The notes under the pieces are model-generated. The model ran no database searches. It was not told where the DNA came from and saw only the letters and a program-made list of their open reading frames with translations. From Acidobacteriota bacterium (GTDB lineage: Bacteria; Acidobacteriota; Vicinamibacteria; Vicinamibacterales; Vicinamibacteraceae), in contig JADLFL010000040.1 of NCBI GenBank assembly GCA_020845575.1, positions 124,001 to 188,000 of the forward strand: a stretch of 64,000 nucleotides of DNA, in the 5' to 3' direction. Positions 46,865-55,557 of this stretch are shown one piece after another. Numbering within the stretch: the first letter of the stretch is position 1; every line of letters begins with the position of its first letter. A program made the translations under genes and the position numbers.

Positions 46865-48201
46865 CGCACCACGGCCACGAGGCGCGTGCGGGCCTCGTGT
46901 TCGACAGACAGCACGAGCGCCGCGCGCGGTGCGAGTGCCGCGAACGCCGCCGTCACGTCGCGGGGTTGCGGCGCGGGCGTGCGGCCGATCGCCACGATGC
47001 GGTCGCCGGCGACGAGGCCGCCGCGCGCCGCTGCCGAATCGGGCTGCACGGAGACGACGGTTGACCCGACGCGAGGCGCCGCGCGCATCGTGAGACCCAG
47101 CGGCAGGCCGCTGCTGTCGGATGCGGCACCTGTCGTGGCCGACGAACCGGGGAGAGCCCGCACGACGACAGCCTGCAAGACGTAGTCACCGTCGCGCCTC
47201 ACCCTCATGGTGAGCGTCGTCCCGGGCGCCGTACGCGAGACGCGCTGGCGGAAGGCGCGCGCGTCGACGATCGGTTGATTGTTGATGGCCGTCACCACGT
47301 CGCCCGGCCCGAACGCCGCCGCCGTGGGACCACCCGCATCGACCGACACGATCGCCGCACCTGTCGCCACGCCGATGGCCCTGGCCAGTCGCGCGTCCAG
47401 GTCGTGCGTCACGAGGCCGACGTCGCCGGCGGCAGGCGACCCGGTGCGCAACAACTGATGCGCGCGATCGAGCAGCACCGCCGCCGGCACGAGCAGCGGC
47501 ACATCGTCTCCGGGGGTCAGTATGCCGGCAAGACGTCCATCGAGTGCGAACACGGGTGCGCCTGCGTCGGCACCCACGCCGCGACCGATCGCCAGCAACG
47601 GGCTGTCCCATCGCGGGTCGCTCACCGTGTCGCTGCGGCTCACGAACACAGGTCGCAGACCCGCCCCGCCTGCGCTCGCTTCGACCACGACCATGTAGTC
47701 GGGCGCGGGCACGGGCTGTCCGCTCTCCCGGACCTGCATCACGGGCGCGGGCGCCGGCGGCACGCGCACCACGGTGATGCCGCGCACGGGATCGCTGGCC
47801 AGGACGGCGACAGGACCCTGGACACCGGCCACCGCCTCCACCGACATGCCCTCCCCGCTCATCACCACCGCCGCGTCGTCTCGCACGCGCAGCGCCGCGG
47901 CGAAACGTCGCGTCCGGGACGCGGCGGGGCGGTCGGCCGCGAGGTTCGGCGCGATCTCCACGACGACGAGCGATCCGGCCACGCGCGTCTGGAGTTCCCT
48001 GACCGTCAGGGAGAGGTCGTCGAATGCCGCGCGCGCGGCCAGGCGCGCGAGTGGCTGCGTGGCGCTGCTGTCGCGCGACTCGGCCGATGAGGCGGGAAAC
48101 CGAAACCGTGACAGCACGAGCAACACGGCAACGGACACGACGATCGTGGCGACGAGGAGGCGAACCTCACGCGACGGCCTGGGCATGCCGGCCAACTGCA
48201 T
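46861..48201 (-). CDS. PDZ-domain protein, HtrA-like but without catalytic triad
   Basis: The 446-residue product has one TM/signal-anchor segment (LLVATIVVSVAVLLVLSRF). A trypsin-like beta-barrel follows (about 60-240). Two PDZ domains close the chain (about 255-345 with VTAINNQPIVDARAFRQRV and about 360-440 with GGLVAGDRIVAIGRTP). The usual catalytic Ser motif GNSGGP appears as GADAGAPVFA, and no TNxHV-type His motif is visible. It thus looks like a non-catalytic HtrA relative, possibly a scaffold or sensor. It begins 22 nt after the btuF stop and overlaps the next gene by 4 nt. Confidence 0.78.
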   Translation of the reverse strand: MQLAGMPRPSREVRLLVATIVVSVAVLLVLSRFRFPASSAESRDSSATQPLARLAARAAFDDLSLTVRELQTRVAGSLVVVEIAPNLAADRPAASRTRRFAAALRVRDDAAVVMSGEGMSVEAVAGVQGPVAVLASDPVRGITVVRVPPAPAPVMQVRESGQPVPAPDYMVVVEASAGGAGLRPVFVSRSDTVSDPRWDSPLLAIGRGVGADAGAPVFALDGRLAGILTPGDDVPLLVPAAVLLDRAHQLLRTGSPAAGDVGLVTHDLDARLARAIGVATGAAIVSVDAGGPTAAAFGPGDVVTAINNQPIVDARAFRQRVSRTAPGTTLTMRVRRDGDYVLQAVVVRALPGSSATTGAASDSSGLPLGLTMRAAPRVGSTVVSVQPDSAAARGGLVAGDRIVAIGRTPAPQPRDVTAAFAALAPRAALVLSVEHEARTRLVAVVR

Positions 48202-48223
48202 CAGCTAGGTATACCACCTCGGA

Positions 48224-49090
48224 TCACCATGCCGACGGGTGCAGGGCTCTCGCGAGTGCCTCGGCTGCTTCGGCGAGCCGGGGGCCGGGCTGCACGAAGT
48301 GGTCGCCCTCGAACGTGAGGATCCGGCCTGATTTCACCGCAGGAATGCCGGGCAACGCCAGCCACGGCGATGGCGATTCGGGCGATCGTGCCTCGGCACG
48401 CAACTCGACGATCACGTCGGGGGCGCGTGTCAGCAGCAGTTCGGTGGTGGCCTGCACGTTCTCGCGATCGACGTCGGCCAGGACGTTGTCGGCGCCCACG
48501 ACGTCGAGCAGTTCGTGCAGGAAGCCCACGCCACCACTCGCCCACACCTGGCGGATCGTCCCGGGCTCACGACCGAACACCAGCAGGACTTTCGGCCGGG
48601 GCTGTCCCTCGACGCGCGAGCGCACGCCGATCAGCTGCGCGCGCAGCAGTTGCGCGGCCTGTCGGCCCGCCTCGGGATGACCCGTCTGCACGCCGAGGGC
48701 CTCGAACGTCTCGAGCGTCGCACCGATGCCGCCATGCCGATACGGGAACGCGGCGATACCGGCGCGCGCCAGCTGCTCGTGCAGCGTCTCCTGTGAGCCG
48801 TACGTGACGACGAGGTCGGGCTTCAACGACAGGATGCGCTCGACGTCCGGATCGAGGAGCGCGCCCACGCGCGGTCGCGACGCGACCTCCGCGGGCACCT
48901 TGTCGAAGCTGCTCACGCCGACCACCTGCGGTCCCGCGCCGACGGCGAACAGCATCTCGGTGGCCGACGGCACCAGCGACACCACACGCGGACCGACGAT
49001 GGCGTCCGACGTGTCGACGCGCTCGCGCGGACGGCAGGCGCCCGAGACCGTGAGGATGACGAGGAGCGCCAACAGGGTACGTCGAGTCAT
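48224..49090 (-). CDS. btuF: Cobalamin ABC transporter substrate-binding lipoprotein BtuF
   Basis: The 288-residue product has a lipoprotein signal (LALLVILTVSGAC) and the two-lobed BtuF/FhuD fold. Its landmarks are VSLVPSATEMLFAVGAGPQV, the helical backbone crossing the lobes, and TVEFPLKPD-like LKPDLVVTYGSQETLHEQLA. The C-lobe has FLHELLDVVGADNVLADVDR and PGIPAVKSGRILTFEGDHFV. It binds corrinoid in the periplasm and passes it to BtuCD. The ATG at 49090 overlaps the btuC stop. The longer upstream frame reads through btuC and is not used. Confidence 0.9.
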   Translation of the reverse strand: MTRRTLLALLVILTVSGACRPRERVDTSDAIVGPRVVSLVPSATEMLFAVGAGPQVVGVSSFDKVPAEVASRPRVGALLDPDVERILSLKPDLVVTYGSQETLHEQLARAGIAAFPYRHGGIGATLETFEALGVQTGHPEAGRQAAQLLRAQLIGVRSRVEGQPRPKVLLVFGREPGTIRQVWASGGVGFLHELLDVVGADNVLADVDRENVQATTELLLTRAPDVIVELRAEARSPESPSPWLALPGIPAVKSGRILTFEGDHFVQPGPRLAEAAEALARALHPSAW

Positions 49091-50142
49091 GGCCTGCGAA
49101 TCAGCAACCAGAGGAAGAAGGGGGCGCCGAGCACGGCGGTTACGACACCGACGGGCAGTTCGACCGGCGCGAGAACGACCCGGGCGATCGCATCGCAGGC
49201 CATGAGAAACGCCGCACCGAACAACGCCGACGCCGGCATCACGATGCGATGATCGGCGCCGACGAGCAGGCGGACGAGGTGCGGCACGATGATGCCCACG
49301 AACCCGATGGGCCCCGCGATCGCCACGGCCACGCCCGTGGCAATCGACGCCGCGAAGAACGCCAGCCGTTGCACGGCCACCACGGGCACGCCGCGCGCGC
49401 CGGCCTGTTCCGCGCCGAGCGCCAGGGCGTCGAGGCTGCGCGGCAGCCACGCGAACGCGATCGCGGCAGGCACCAGCAGCAGCGCCGCCACGGCCAGGGG
49501 ACTGTAGCCGGCCACGTCGAGATCGCCCATCAGCCATCGCATCGTGCGCATGGCCTGCGTGAAGTCCGAGAGGTACTGCACGAGGAGGATCAGCGCGGAG
49601 AAGAACGCGTTGAGCGTGACGCCGGCGAGCAGCAGGACGTCTGTGGAGAACCCGCGATGCCGCACCTGGGCGAGGGCGTACACGATCGCCACGGCGCCGA
49701 TCGCTCCGGCAAGGCTCGCGAGCGGCACCGCGGTGAGACCCGCGACGGCCCATGCCGGCATGAACGTGAGCGCCAGCATGGCACCCAGTGCCGCCCCCGA
49801 CGAGACGCCGAGCGTGAACGGCGTGGCGAGCGGATTGCGCAGCAGCGCCTGCGTCACCACGCCCGCCACGGCGAGCGTCGCGCCCACGAGGCCCGCGGCC
49901 AGCACGCGCGGGAGGCGGGCGATGAAGAAGATCTGCGCGTCGAGGTTGTCGGCAAACGGCAGCGACCGATCGATCACGGCGCGCAGGTCCAGCACCGTCG
50001 ATCCGACCAGCGGCGTGATGACGATCGCGCCGGCGAGGAAGGCCGCGAAGACCGCGTAGGTGCGCAGCGCGCGGCGCCGCCGCGCCACTGCCGTTTCGGC
50101 GGCGCGCCGCGGATCGGCGATGTGGCGCGTGGGGGCGATCAC
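49087..50142 (-). CDS. btuC: Cobalamin ABC transporter permease BtuC
   Basis: This is a 351-residue integral membrane permease of the FecCD family with about 10 TM helices. Signatures are FIARLPRVLAAGLVGATLAV, GVVTQALLRNPLATPFTLGV (with the conserved RNPLA), SGAALGAMLALTF and the C-terminal GFVGIIVPHLVRLLVGADHR, where the ATPase coupling helix lies. It overlaps btuD and btuF by 4 nt each. Family members also carry siderophores, but the B12 riboswitch and btuB upstream favour corrinoids. Confidence 0.9.
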   Translation of the reverse strand: MIAPTRHIADPRRAAETAVARRRRALRTYAVFAAFLAGAIVITPLVGSTVLDLRAVIDRSLPFADNLDAQIFFIARLPRVLAAGLVGATLAVAGVVTQALLRNPLATPFTLGVSSGAALGAMLALTFMPAWAVAGLTAVPLASLAGAIGAVAIVYALAQVRHRGFSTDVLLLAGVTLNAFFSALILLVQYLSDFTQAMRTMRWLMGDLDVAGYSPLAVAALLLVPAAIAFAWLPRSLDALALGAEQAGARGVPVVAVQRLAFFAASIATGVAVAIAGPIGFVGIIVPHLVRLLVGADHRIVMPASALFGAAFLMACDAIARVVLAPVELPVGVVTAVLGAPFFLWLLIRRP

Positions 50143-50945
50143 CGGCGCAGCCTCGACACGGGTGCGGGCACGAGAGAGATCGCGCCGTCGGCGTGCGTCA
50201 TGCGATCGACGCGGAGGCCGTACAGCGTGTGCAGATGCTCGGGCGTGAGTGTCGCGTCGGTCGGCCCGTCGGCGAGGACGCGCCCGTCCTGGAGGAGGAC
50301 GATGCGATCGCAGACCTGCCAGGCGAACTGGATGTCGTGCGTGGTGACGAGCAGCGTCAGCCCGCGTTGGACGGCCAGTGTGCGCAACAGCTGCGCGATC
50401 TCCACCTGATAGTGCAGGTCGAGCGCCGCCGTCGGTTCGTCGAGGACCAGGAGTCGCCCCGCCTCGTCCACGTCTTCATCGAACTGCGCGAGCGCACTCG
50501 CGATCACCACGCGCTGCTTCTCGCCGCCGCTGAGCGTGTCGAAGTGGCGATCCTCGAGATCCGCCGTGCCCGTGGCGGCAAGCGCCCGCCGCACCACGAG
50601 GAGATCGATGGCCGTCTCGAACCCGAACGGGCCGAGGTGCGCGTAGCGGCCCATCAGTGCGAGATCGAGCACCGTGTAGTCGAAGACGGGATGAATCTCC
50701 TGCGGCACCACGGCGAGCCGACGCGCGAGCGCGCGGCTCGGGAGGCGGCCGATCGGCTCGCCGTCGAGCAGGACGCGCCCGCTGGTGGGCGTCAGCGCGC
50801 CCGAGAGCGTGCGCAGCAGTGTCGTCTTGCCAGACCCGTTCGGGCCGAGCACACCGGTGATGCCGCCGCGCGCCACGTCGAGTGACACGCCGTGCAGTAC
50901 GGTGGCCCGCCCGAACCGGCAGGTGACGTCATCGGCTCGTAGCAA
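50139..50945 (-). CDS. btuD: Cobalamin ABC transporter ATPase BtuD
   Basis: This is a 268-residue ABC ATPase with Walker A GVLGPNGSGKTTLLRTL, the Q-loop in VVPQEIHPVFDYTVL, the signature LSGGEKQRVVIASALAQF, Walker B LLVLDEPTAALDL and H-loop TTHDIQFAWQV. The TTG start at 50945 (LLRADDVTCRFG) gives a normal ABC N-terminus and overlaps the btuB 3' end by 17 nt. No ATG or GTG is in frame nearby. A long upstream open frame is shadow of btuB. Confidence 0.88.
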   Translation of the reverse strand: MLRADDVTCRFGRATVLHGVSLDVARGGITGVLGPNGSGKTTLLRTLSGALTPTSGRVLLDGEPIGRLPSRALARRLAVVPQEIHPVFDYTVLDLALMGRYAHLGPFGFETAIDLLVVRRALAATGTADLEDRHFDTLSGGEKQRVVIASALAQFDEDVDEAGRLLVLDEPTAALDLHYQVEIAQLLRTLAVQRGLTLLVTTHDIQFAWQVCDRIVLLQDGRVLADGPTDATLTPEHLHTLYGLRVDRMTHADGAISLVPAPVSRLRR

Positions 50946-53166
50946 CGCGGACCCCGACCATGGCGCTGCGTCCCAGCGCGGGGAAACCGAAGATTTCCTC
51001 GTACGACCGATCGAAGATGTTGAGCACGCGGCCGAAGACCTCCACGCGATCGAGCAGACGCACGGTGACGCCCGCGTCGGCGGTGGTGAAGCCCGGGTTG
51101 GTGAGGATCCCGGCGCTGGCGCCGAAGCTCGGGTCGATGTCCTCCGCGTTGCTCCTGCCGTCGACGCGGAAGAATCCACTGACGCGTCCAGTCGTGGCCA
51201 GCACGTCGACGAACGCGCCGAGATCGGGACGGCGCAGCAGCCGGTCGCCCACCACGAACGGCGTGGGTGCGCCGGAGTCATCGTCATTGGCGAGGATCTC
51301 CGTCCGTTGGCGCACGAGGCCGCCGCGGATCGCGAGCGCAGATACCGGCCTGACCGACACGGACAGTTCCAGGCCGTCGCTGCGCGCGTTGGAGATGTTG
51401 TCGCTGGTGTAGCTGTTGGTACCCACGATGCGCGTGACGGTCACGATCAGATCGTCGTAGCGATTGCGGAAGTACGTGGCGTCTGCCACGATGCGGCCGC
51501 CGAGCCACGCGGCTTCGACACCGCCGTCGAGGCTGCGCGTGCGTTCGGGCTTCAGGCCCGGGTTGTTGGTGAACGCGATCTCGAACGCGCCCGGCGCGCG
51601 CATGCCGCCGCCGTATCCGCCATGCAGGCGAAGCCACGACGCGTCTCCGCCCGTCAGCCGCCAGCTCAGGGCCACGCGCGGGTTGACCACCGAGATGACG
51701 TCCTCGTCGAAAGCCGGCCGCGGACTCCACGCCGAGGCATTGCCTTCGAGCGCGAGCCGCGCCACGCGCTCGTATCGCAGTCCCCCCTGCACGGACAGGC
51801 CGCCTCTGTCGATGCGGCCCTCGCCGAACGCACCCACCTGGCGGCGATCGACGGGGATCTCCTGACCGAGCAGACCGGTGATGAACGCGGACGAGGCGCG
51901 CTCACGCGACACTTCGGCGCCGGCGCTCCACGACGCACCGAGCCACGCGGCGTCCACCTGTCCGCGTCCCGTCACGAGTCGGTTACCGGACTTGGTCGGG
52001 GTGTCCGGCGTGTAGATGCTCAGGAACGTGCTGTCGCGGTCGGCGTACGTGACAGCGCCGCGCGCCTGCCATGCCTGGCCGAACTGCCATGCCGCCGATC
52101 CACCTGCGGCGAAGGTCTCGTTGTCGTTGCGCGAAACACGGTCGACGCCGCCGTAGGTGTGGTTCGGGTCGCTGCCGTACGGGCCCGGCACGCCGCGCTC
52201 GTTGCGGCCGCCGCGCACGAGACCGGTGATCTGTAGTCGCGACGCCTGGTAGCCGAGGCTGGCCATGGCGTCGGTGCGGCGGTAGTCGTCGTTGCTCACG
52301 CGCTCGTCGGTCCCCGGCGCGATGCCCGTGAATCCGTCGGATTCGAGGCGCTCCACTCCGCCGCCCCACTGGAGCAGACCGCTCGTGCCGTTGGCCGCGG
52401 CGTTGGCGCGCCACGTGCCGAACGAACCGGCTTCGAACAGGCCGCTGGCGCGCGTCGTGCCGCCGCGGCGAGTCACCAGTTGCACCACGCCGCCGACGGC
52501 GTCGGACCCGTAGATCGCGCTCTGCGGACCGCGCACCACCTCGATGCGGTCGAGATCGAAGAGCGGCAGGTGCGCGGCATCGTAGGCACCGCCCATGTCG
52601 TTGAGGCGGATGCCATCCACCACCAGCAGCGTGAAGTCGCTCTCGCCGCCGCGCGGGAAGATCGACGTGACGCCGCCCCTGCCGCCGCTGCGCGCGACAG
52701 TGAAGCCCGGCACCGATCGCAGCGCGTCCTGCGACGTCTCGAGCTGGCGCGTGCGCAGTTCCGCCTGATCGAGCACCGTGAGCGCCGTGCCGCTCGCCGA
52801 GCGCGTCAACGGCACGAAGCCCGCCGAGACGACGACGTGGTCGGTCACGGCAGCCAGTCCCATCGTGATGTCGGCCGAGGCGTCTGCCGCATCGCGCAGC
52901 GTGACGGTTCTCGGAGCCGCGTCGAAGCCGTCGGCCACGACGCGCAGCACGTAGTCGCCCTCAGGCGCGTCGATGGTGAAGCGGCCGCTGGTGTCGGTCC
53001 GCGTTGTCGCGACAGGGCCTGTCGTGCCATCGAGCACGACACGGGCGTTGACGATCGGATGTCCGGGGCCGCTGGAAACCACGCCGGCGACGCGGGCCGC
53101 AAGGGCGGGCGTCGACAGCAGGGCCAGCAGCACCCCGGCCACGGGCAGGTGGGGTGTGCGAATCAT
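50929..53166 (-). CDS. btuB: TonB-dependent receptor BtuB-like with N-terminal regulatory domain
   Basis: The 745-residue outer-membrane receptor has a signal peptide (PVAGVLLALLSTPALA). A carboxypeptidase-regulatory-like domain follows (about 24-110, GVVSSGPGHPIVNARVVLDG). The plug has TGVLDQAELRTRQLETSQDA-like and FPRGGESDFTLLVVDGIRLN segments, then IEVVRGPQSAIYGSDAVGGV, the typical plug end. The beta-barrel runs to the C-terminus, and the last strand ends in GVRVATSR rather than a terminal aromatic residue. The B12 riboswitch upstream and btuDCF downstream identify the likely substrate as cobalamin. An upstream ATG at 53211 would precede the signal. Confidence 0.88.
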   Translation of the reverse strand: MIRTPHLPVAGVLLALLSTPALAARVAGVVSSGPGHPIVNARVVLDGTTGPVATTRTDTSGRFTIDAPEGDYVLRVVADGFDAAPRTVTLRDAADASADITMGLAAVTDHVVVSAGFVPLTRSASGTALTVLDQAELRTRQLETSQDALRSVPGFTVARSGGRGGVTSIFPRGGESDFTLLVVDGIRLNDMGGAYDAAHLPLFDLDRIEVVRGPQSAIYGSDAVGGVVQLVTRRGGTTRASGLFEAGSFGTWRANAAANGTSGLLQWGGGVERLESDGFTGIAPGTDERVSNDDYRRTDAMASLGYQASRLQITGLVRGGRNERGVPGPYGSDPNHTYGGVDRVSRNDNETFAAGGSAAWQFGQAWQARGAVTYADRDSTFLSIYTPDTPTKSGNRLVTGRGQVDAAWLGASWSAGAEVSRERASSAFITGLLGQEIPVDRRQVGAFGEGRIDRGGLSVQGGLRYERVARLALEGNASAWSPRPAFDEDVISVVNPRVALSWRLTGGDASWLRLHGGYGGGMRAPGAFEIAFTNNPGLKPERTRSLDGGVEAAWLGGRIVADATYFRNRYDDLIVTVTRIVGTNSYTSDNISNARSDGLELSVSVRPVSALAIRGGLVRQRTEILANDDDSGAPTPFVVGDRLLRRPDLGAFVDVLATTGRVSGFFRVDGRSNAEDIDPSFGASAGILTNPGFTTADAGVTVRLLDRVEVFGRVLNIFDRSYEEIFGFPALGRSAMVGVRVATSR

Positions 53167-53230
53167 GGAGCCTCCTCGGCGTTTCCACGCGCCGACGCCT
53201 CCGCGCGACATGCGCGGCGGCCGAGGACGT

Positions 53231-53425
53231 GCCCGACGGAAGGTTTCCTGACTTGGCGGGGAGAAAACGAGCGGCTTCGACGCCTTCCCACAGCATGACC
53301 TGCAGTGGCGGACGACGGCGGCGGGACCGCCGTCGGACGAAACCGGTTCACCGCTTCACAGTGGCGGGACCGTGCGGGATTTGCACCCGGCTTCCCTTCG
53401 ACAACATCGGGTTGTCGGCGTCGAG
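53231..53425 (-). ncRNA. Cobalamin riboswitch
   Basis: On the minus strand the conserved core reads GAAGCCGGGTGCAAATCCCG-like sequence, then GCACGGTCCCGCCACTGTGA (53354-53399 region). Further on comes AAGTCAGGAAACCTTCCGTC (53237-53256), the B12-box end. An outer stem is possible with ACAACCCGATGTTGT-like sequence near 53400-53425. The element lies 65 nt before the btuB start, so it would control the whole btuB-D-C-F unit. Ligand binding and switching are inferred from family knowledge. Confidence 0.93.
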
Positions 53426-53675
53426 GATAGCACGCGGGTGCCGTGCCACGCCTGCCGTGCCGATTGCCCGGGTGCAAGGCCACGAACGCCGAGCCGGTGC
53501 CTGGCGTGGTCGGTCGCGGGCCGGACGCTGGCCGGATCCCCGACCCGCCGGGGCCGGGCAGGCGGCCGTTGACCCATCAGTTGCGGCCCCGGGACCACTT
53601 GGCATAACATTCCCGTTTCGTGCGTCGTGTGGCTGTGGGTCGCGCAGACGCCTTCTTGTCCTCAACGAGGAGCGC
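53426..53675. other. Divergent intergenic region
   Basis: It must hold the promoter of the riboswitch-controlled unit on one side and that of the YjbQ gene on the other. A TAACAT box lies near 53605. No gene is seen. An AACGAGGAGCGC stretch at about 53664-53675 serves as ribosome site for the YjbQ gene. Confidence 0.45.
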
Positions 53676-54179
53676 ATGAGCAAGAGTTCCACAGTGACCG
53701 TCCGCGAGACGCCGGTTGCGGAAGTGACGACCGCGTCCGCGGGTGCGTTGAAGATTCACGGCGAAACGTTCGTCATCGAGACCGACGAGCGTGTCGACGT
53801 GGTGGACTTGACCGAGCGCATCATGGAGCTCGTCCGTAGTCTGAACGTCCGCGAGGGCATCGTCAGCCTGTGGTCGCTGCACACCACGTGCACGGTGTTC
53901 ATCAACGAATTCCAGACGGCGTTGCTGTCGGACATCAAGCGGTTCCTGGAGAAGATGGTTGCGCGCGACGAAGCCTGGGTGCACAACGACCCCGACTTCA
54001 GCGATTGCGACAGGATGAACGCAGACAGCCACCTGCGCGCCCTGCTCCTCGGGCACAGCCTCACGCTGCAGATCAGCGGTGGCGACGTGGTGCTCGGTCA
54101 GTGGCAGCGCATCCTGATGGGTGAGCTCGACGGCCCGCGCTCCCGCACCCTGCGCGTGCAGGTGTGGGGCATCGCCTAG
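53676..54179 (+). CDS. YjbQ family protein (UPF0047), copy 1
   Basis: The 167-residue product has the YjbQ fold: INEFQTALLSDIKRFLEKMV, then NADSHLRALLLGHSLTLQIS and VLGQWQRILMGELDGPRSR. The family has been linked to thiamin-phosphate synthase side activity, but true function is uncertain. This copy has IVSLWSLHTTCTVFINEFQT, where the paralogue at 57485 has HTSASLLIQENADPD. Thus the two differ at the putative active-site loop. Its 3' end is followed by mqnE after about 50 bp. Confidence 0.85.
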   Translation: MSKSSTVTVRETPVAEVTTASAGALKIHGETFVIETDERVDVVDLTERIMELVRSLNVREGIVSLWSLHTTCTVFINEFQTALLSDIKRFLEKMVARDEAWVHNDPDFSDCDRMNADSHLRALLLGHSLTLQISGGDVVLGQWQRILMGELDGPRSRTLRVQVWGIA

Positions 54180-54232
54180 AGTCGCCGGCACCAGCCGATA
54201 TGCCGGCGTCACCGTCGGCCACGTTCTTCTCC

Positions 54233-55327
54233 ATGCGCACGCGTCTTCGCGCAGCCGGCCTGCTCGACATCGCAGATAGACTCGACGCTCACCAGCGGCT
54301 GTCGGCCGAGGATGGCCTGCGCCTCTTCGAGCATCCCGACCTGCGTCTGGTCGGCTGGCTCGCCAATCGCGAGCGTGAGCGGCGCCACGGCGATCGCGCC
54401 TACTACAACTACAACCTGCGTCTCGAGGTCACCAACGTCTGCCAGGCGTCGTGTCTCTTCTGCTCCTTCGCGCGCCTGCAGGAGGGCGGTCCGGGTGCGT
54501 ACACGATGTCGCTGGAGCAGGCCTGGGACAAGGTGCGCAGCCGGGCGGGGCAGCCCCTCACCGAAGTCCACATCGTCAACGGCCTGCACCCGCATCTGCC
54601 GTTCAGCTACTACAGGGATCTGCTCGCGGGCTTCAAGCGCATCCGTCCGGAGATCACGCTCAAGGCGTTCACGGCCGTGGAGATCGCGTTCTTCGCCGAT
54701 CTCTACGGGATGACCGACGAGCAGGTGCTGCGCGAGCTGATGGCGGTGGGGCTGGAGTCGATTCCCGGCGGCGGCGCCGAGATCTTCGCCGATCGCGTGC
54801 GGCGCAAGATCGCGCACGACAAGGCGGATGCGGACCGGTACCTGGCCATCCACGCCATCGCGCACCGGCTCGGCATGAAGACCAATGTGACGATGTTGTT
54901 CGGGCACATCGAGCGTCTCGACGAACGCGTGGATCACATGGTGCGCGTGCGCGCAGCGCAGGACGAGACAGGCGGTTTCCAGGCGTTCATCCCGCTGACG
55001 TTCCATCCCGACAACAACCAGATGCGGAAGCTGCCGCCCCCGACGGCGGCCGACACGCTGCGCACGATCGCCGTGTCGCGACTGATGCTCGACAACGTCG
55101 AGCACATCAAGGCGTTCTGGATCGCGACGGGCGTGTCAGTGGCACAGGCCGCGCTCTGGTTCGGCGCCGACGACCTCGATGGCACGGTGCAGGAAGAGCG
55201 CATCTACCACATGGCCGGCTCCGATACGCCAGACATCCTCACCACCCCCCAACTCCGTCACCTCGTCGAACGCGCCGGCCGCACCCCCCTCGAACGCGAC
55301 ACGATGTACAACCTCGTAAGCGTCTGA
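54233..55327 (+). CDS. mqnE: Aminofutalosine synthase MqnE (radical SAM)
   Basis: MqnE joins chorismate-derived 3-enolpyruvylbenzoate and SAM into aminofutalosine, an early step of the futalosine menaquinone pathway. The 364-residue product has the radical-SAM cluster motif NVCQASCLFCSFAR (CX3CX2C) and VHIVNGLHPHLPFSYYRD. LKAFTAVEIAFFADLYGM, SIPGGGAEIFADRVR, TMLFGHIERLDERVDHMV and FGADDLDGTVQEERIYHM match this enzyme rather than MqnC. The ATG at 54233 fits the family N-terminus. GTG 54164 and ATG 54200 are also open. No other mqn gene is here. Confidence 0.93.
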   Translation: MRTRLRAAGLLDIADRLDAHQRLSAEDGLRLFEHPDLRLVGWLANRERERRHGDRAYYNYNLRLEVTNVCQASCLFCSFARLQEGGPGAYTMSLEQAWDKVRSRAGQPLTEVHIVNGLHPHLPFSYYRDLLAGFKRIRPEITLKAFTAVEIAFFADLYGMTDEQVLRELMAVGLESIPGGGAEIFADRVRRKIAHDKADADRYLAIHAIAHRLGMKTNVTMLFGHIERLDERVDHMVRVRAAQDETGGFQAFIPLTFHPDNNQMRKLPPPTAADTLRTIAVSRLMLDNVEHIKAFWIATGVSVAQAALWFGADDLDGTVQEERIYHMAGSDTPDILTTPQLRHLVERAGRTPLERDTMYNLVSV

Positions 55328-55330
55328 CGA

Positions 55331-55362
55331 CGGCAACCGGCAACCCGGCACCGGGCAACCGG
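55331..55362 (+). repeat. GGCAACC-type short repeat after mqnE
   Basis: It starts 4 nt after the mqnE stop and contains CGGCAACCGGCAAC, CCGGCACCGGG and CAACCGG units. The same motif family occurs at 60062-60124, 60188-60218 and 63375-63432. Confidence 0.8.
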
Positions 55363-55557
55363 TAGGGCCGGCCGGCCTCCATTCGATTCGCACCCGATGC
55401 GGGCGCGGGTGGCGCCGGACGGGCCCCGCCCGCCCGCAAGCGCGTCTCCCGTACGAGTGCTGTTCGCGCTGCGGACGGGTGGGGCTGTCCGGCGACAGGA
55501 CCCGCGCCCATTCGGACGCTCGGAGTACTCTTGCGTGCATCGACAAGGGAGGACGTC

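Noticed and set aside
48224-49753. 509-codon frame as one fused BtuF-BtuC-like protein
   Set aside because: The first part is the btuC region read out of frame. BtuF starts with its own lipoprotein signal at 49090.
53154-53675. Forward frame joined in front of the YjbQ gene
   Set aside because: It crosses the riboswitch and gives a non-conserved leader. The true ATG at 53676 has a ribosome site.
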